A stretch of DNA of 64,000 nucleotides, taken from Eutrophocola sp965661105. Its GTDB lineage: Bacteria; Pseudomonadota; Gammaproteobacteria; Pseudomonadales; Pseudohongiellaceae. The stretch is taken from contig CBFICR010000002.1 in the NCBI GenBank assembly GCA_965661105.1, positions 1 through 64,000 of the forward strand. The letters run 5' to 3'. Within the stretch, counting starts at the first letter, position 1. Every line of letters begins with the position of its first letter. The notes under the pieces are model-generated. The model saw only the letters and a program-made list of their open reading frames with translations, was not told the DNA's origin and did not search any database. Both the position numbers and the translations under genes were made by a program. Shown here piece by piece: positions 63,502 to 64,000 of this stretch.

Positions 63502-64000
63502 TATTTGCCTCCCGCTGCCGTTACTGCTTCCTGGGCAGCCTGACCAAGGCTGTCTGCTGCAATAATATTAAGACCACTTTCGGATAATACTTTTTTGCCA
63601 AGTTCTGCATTATTGCCTTCCAGTCTGACAACTACCGGCACCTTCACACCCACTTCCTCTACGGCGCCTACAATGCCTTCGGCGATCAGATCACAGCGAA
63701 CGATGCCACCAAAAATATTAACCAGTACAGCTTTGACTTTTTCATCAGACAAAATAATCTTGAATGCTTCTGAGACTCTTTCCTTGGTAGCACCACCACC
63801 AACATCCAGAAAGTTTGCCGGATCCCCGCCATAAAGTTTGACGATATCCATGGTGCCCATGGCCAGACCAGCACCGTTCACCATGCAACCAATACTGCCG
63901 TCCAGAGCAACATAATTCAGGTCCCACTTGGCAGCATTAACTTCCCGCTCATCATCCTGGCTGGGATCATGCATTTCCTTCAACTCAGGATGACGATACA
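63501..64000 (-). CDS. sucC: Succinyl-CoA synthetase beta subunit, C-terminal part
   Basis: Only the last 165 or so residues lie in the window; the gene continues past the right edge. The visible part starts near YRHPELKEMHDPSQDDE and includes NYVALDGSIGCMVNGAGLA, LDVGGGATKERVSEAFKII and LVNIFGGIVRCDLIAEGIVG, all SucC blocks. It is coupled to sucD. Confidence 0.97.
   Translation of the reverse strand, partial: YRHPELKEMHDPSQDDEREVNAAKWDLNYVALDGSIGCMVNGAGLAMGTMDIVKLYGGDPANFLDVGGGATKERVSEAFKIILSDEKVKAVLVNIFGGIVRCDLIAEGIVGAVEEVGVKVPVVVRLEGNNAELGKKVLSESGLNIIAADSLGQAAQEAVTAAGGK

Overview
This window comes from the chromosome of a gammaproteobacterium, probably a free-living aquatic or marine one. 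The block leuC-leuD-asd-fimV-truA-trpF-trpB-trpA-accD-folC-(SPOR)-cvpA-purF is the order known from Pseudomonas and related lineages. A TtpC-type TonB2 complex, a monomeric NADP isocitrate dehydrogenase and a MoxR/Bat operon fit the same assignment. The species cannot be named from sequence alone. No tRNA, rRNA, CRISPR array, prophage or transposase was seen.

Layout. Positions 1-1199 hold accessory DNA: the start of one gene and two complete gene cassettes (a HigBA toxin-antitoxin pair and an ABM-domain protein), all on the minus strand. Two attC-like recombination sites separate them, and a third core site closes the series. No integrase is visible, so this resembles a cluster of attC sites lacking integrase, or the edge of a larger array that continues to the left. 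Positions 1546-9122 carry mscS-like, topA, ilvE, tatD, an M15 peptidase and a glutaredoxin-like gene. Positions 9502-16661 are a tight six-gene Bat operon (MoxR, DUF58, DUF4381, two VWA proteins, BatD), followed by gdhA. Positions 18426-20736 hold a small heat-shock protein with a sigma-32-like promoter, several small proteins and a PAP2 phosphatase. Positions 20784-24920 form a second MoxR-DUF58 set, here with a transglutaminase (TgpA type).

Positions 24964-41882 are the biosynthetic core on the minus strand: purine, folate, fatty acid, tryptophan, aspartate-family, leucine and chorismate synthesis, with the large acidic polar protein FimV in the middle. leuB is missing from its usual place between leuD and asd. 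Positions 42030-53744 carry prmB, folE, sixA, gpsA, cysE, argS, icd and a few hydrolases and secreted proteins. Positions 53859-62156 hold a secreted methyltransferase-like protein, htpG and a six-gene TonB2 energy-transduction operon (DUF3450, TtpC, ExbB, ExbD, TonB, TPR). The window ends in sucD and the 3' part of sucC.

The least ordinary signals are the attC-bounded cassettes at the left edge and a pair of intergenic elements at about 6.8 kb and 18.3 kb. These elements share an exact 28-bp purine-rich core and arrays of 7-bp CAAGNNN units in opposite orientations. I know of no name for this element.
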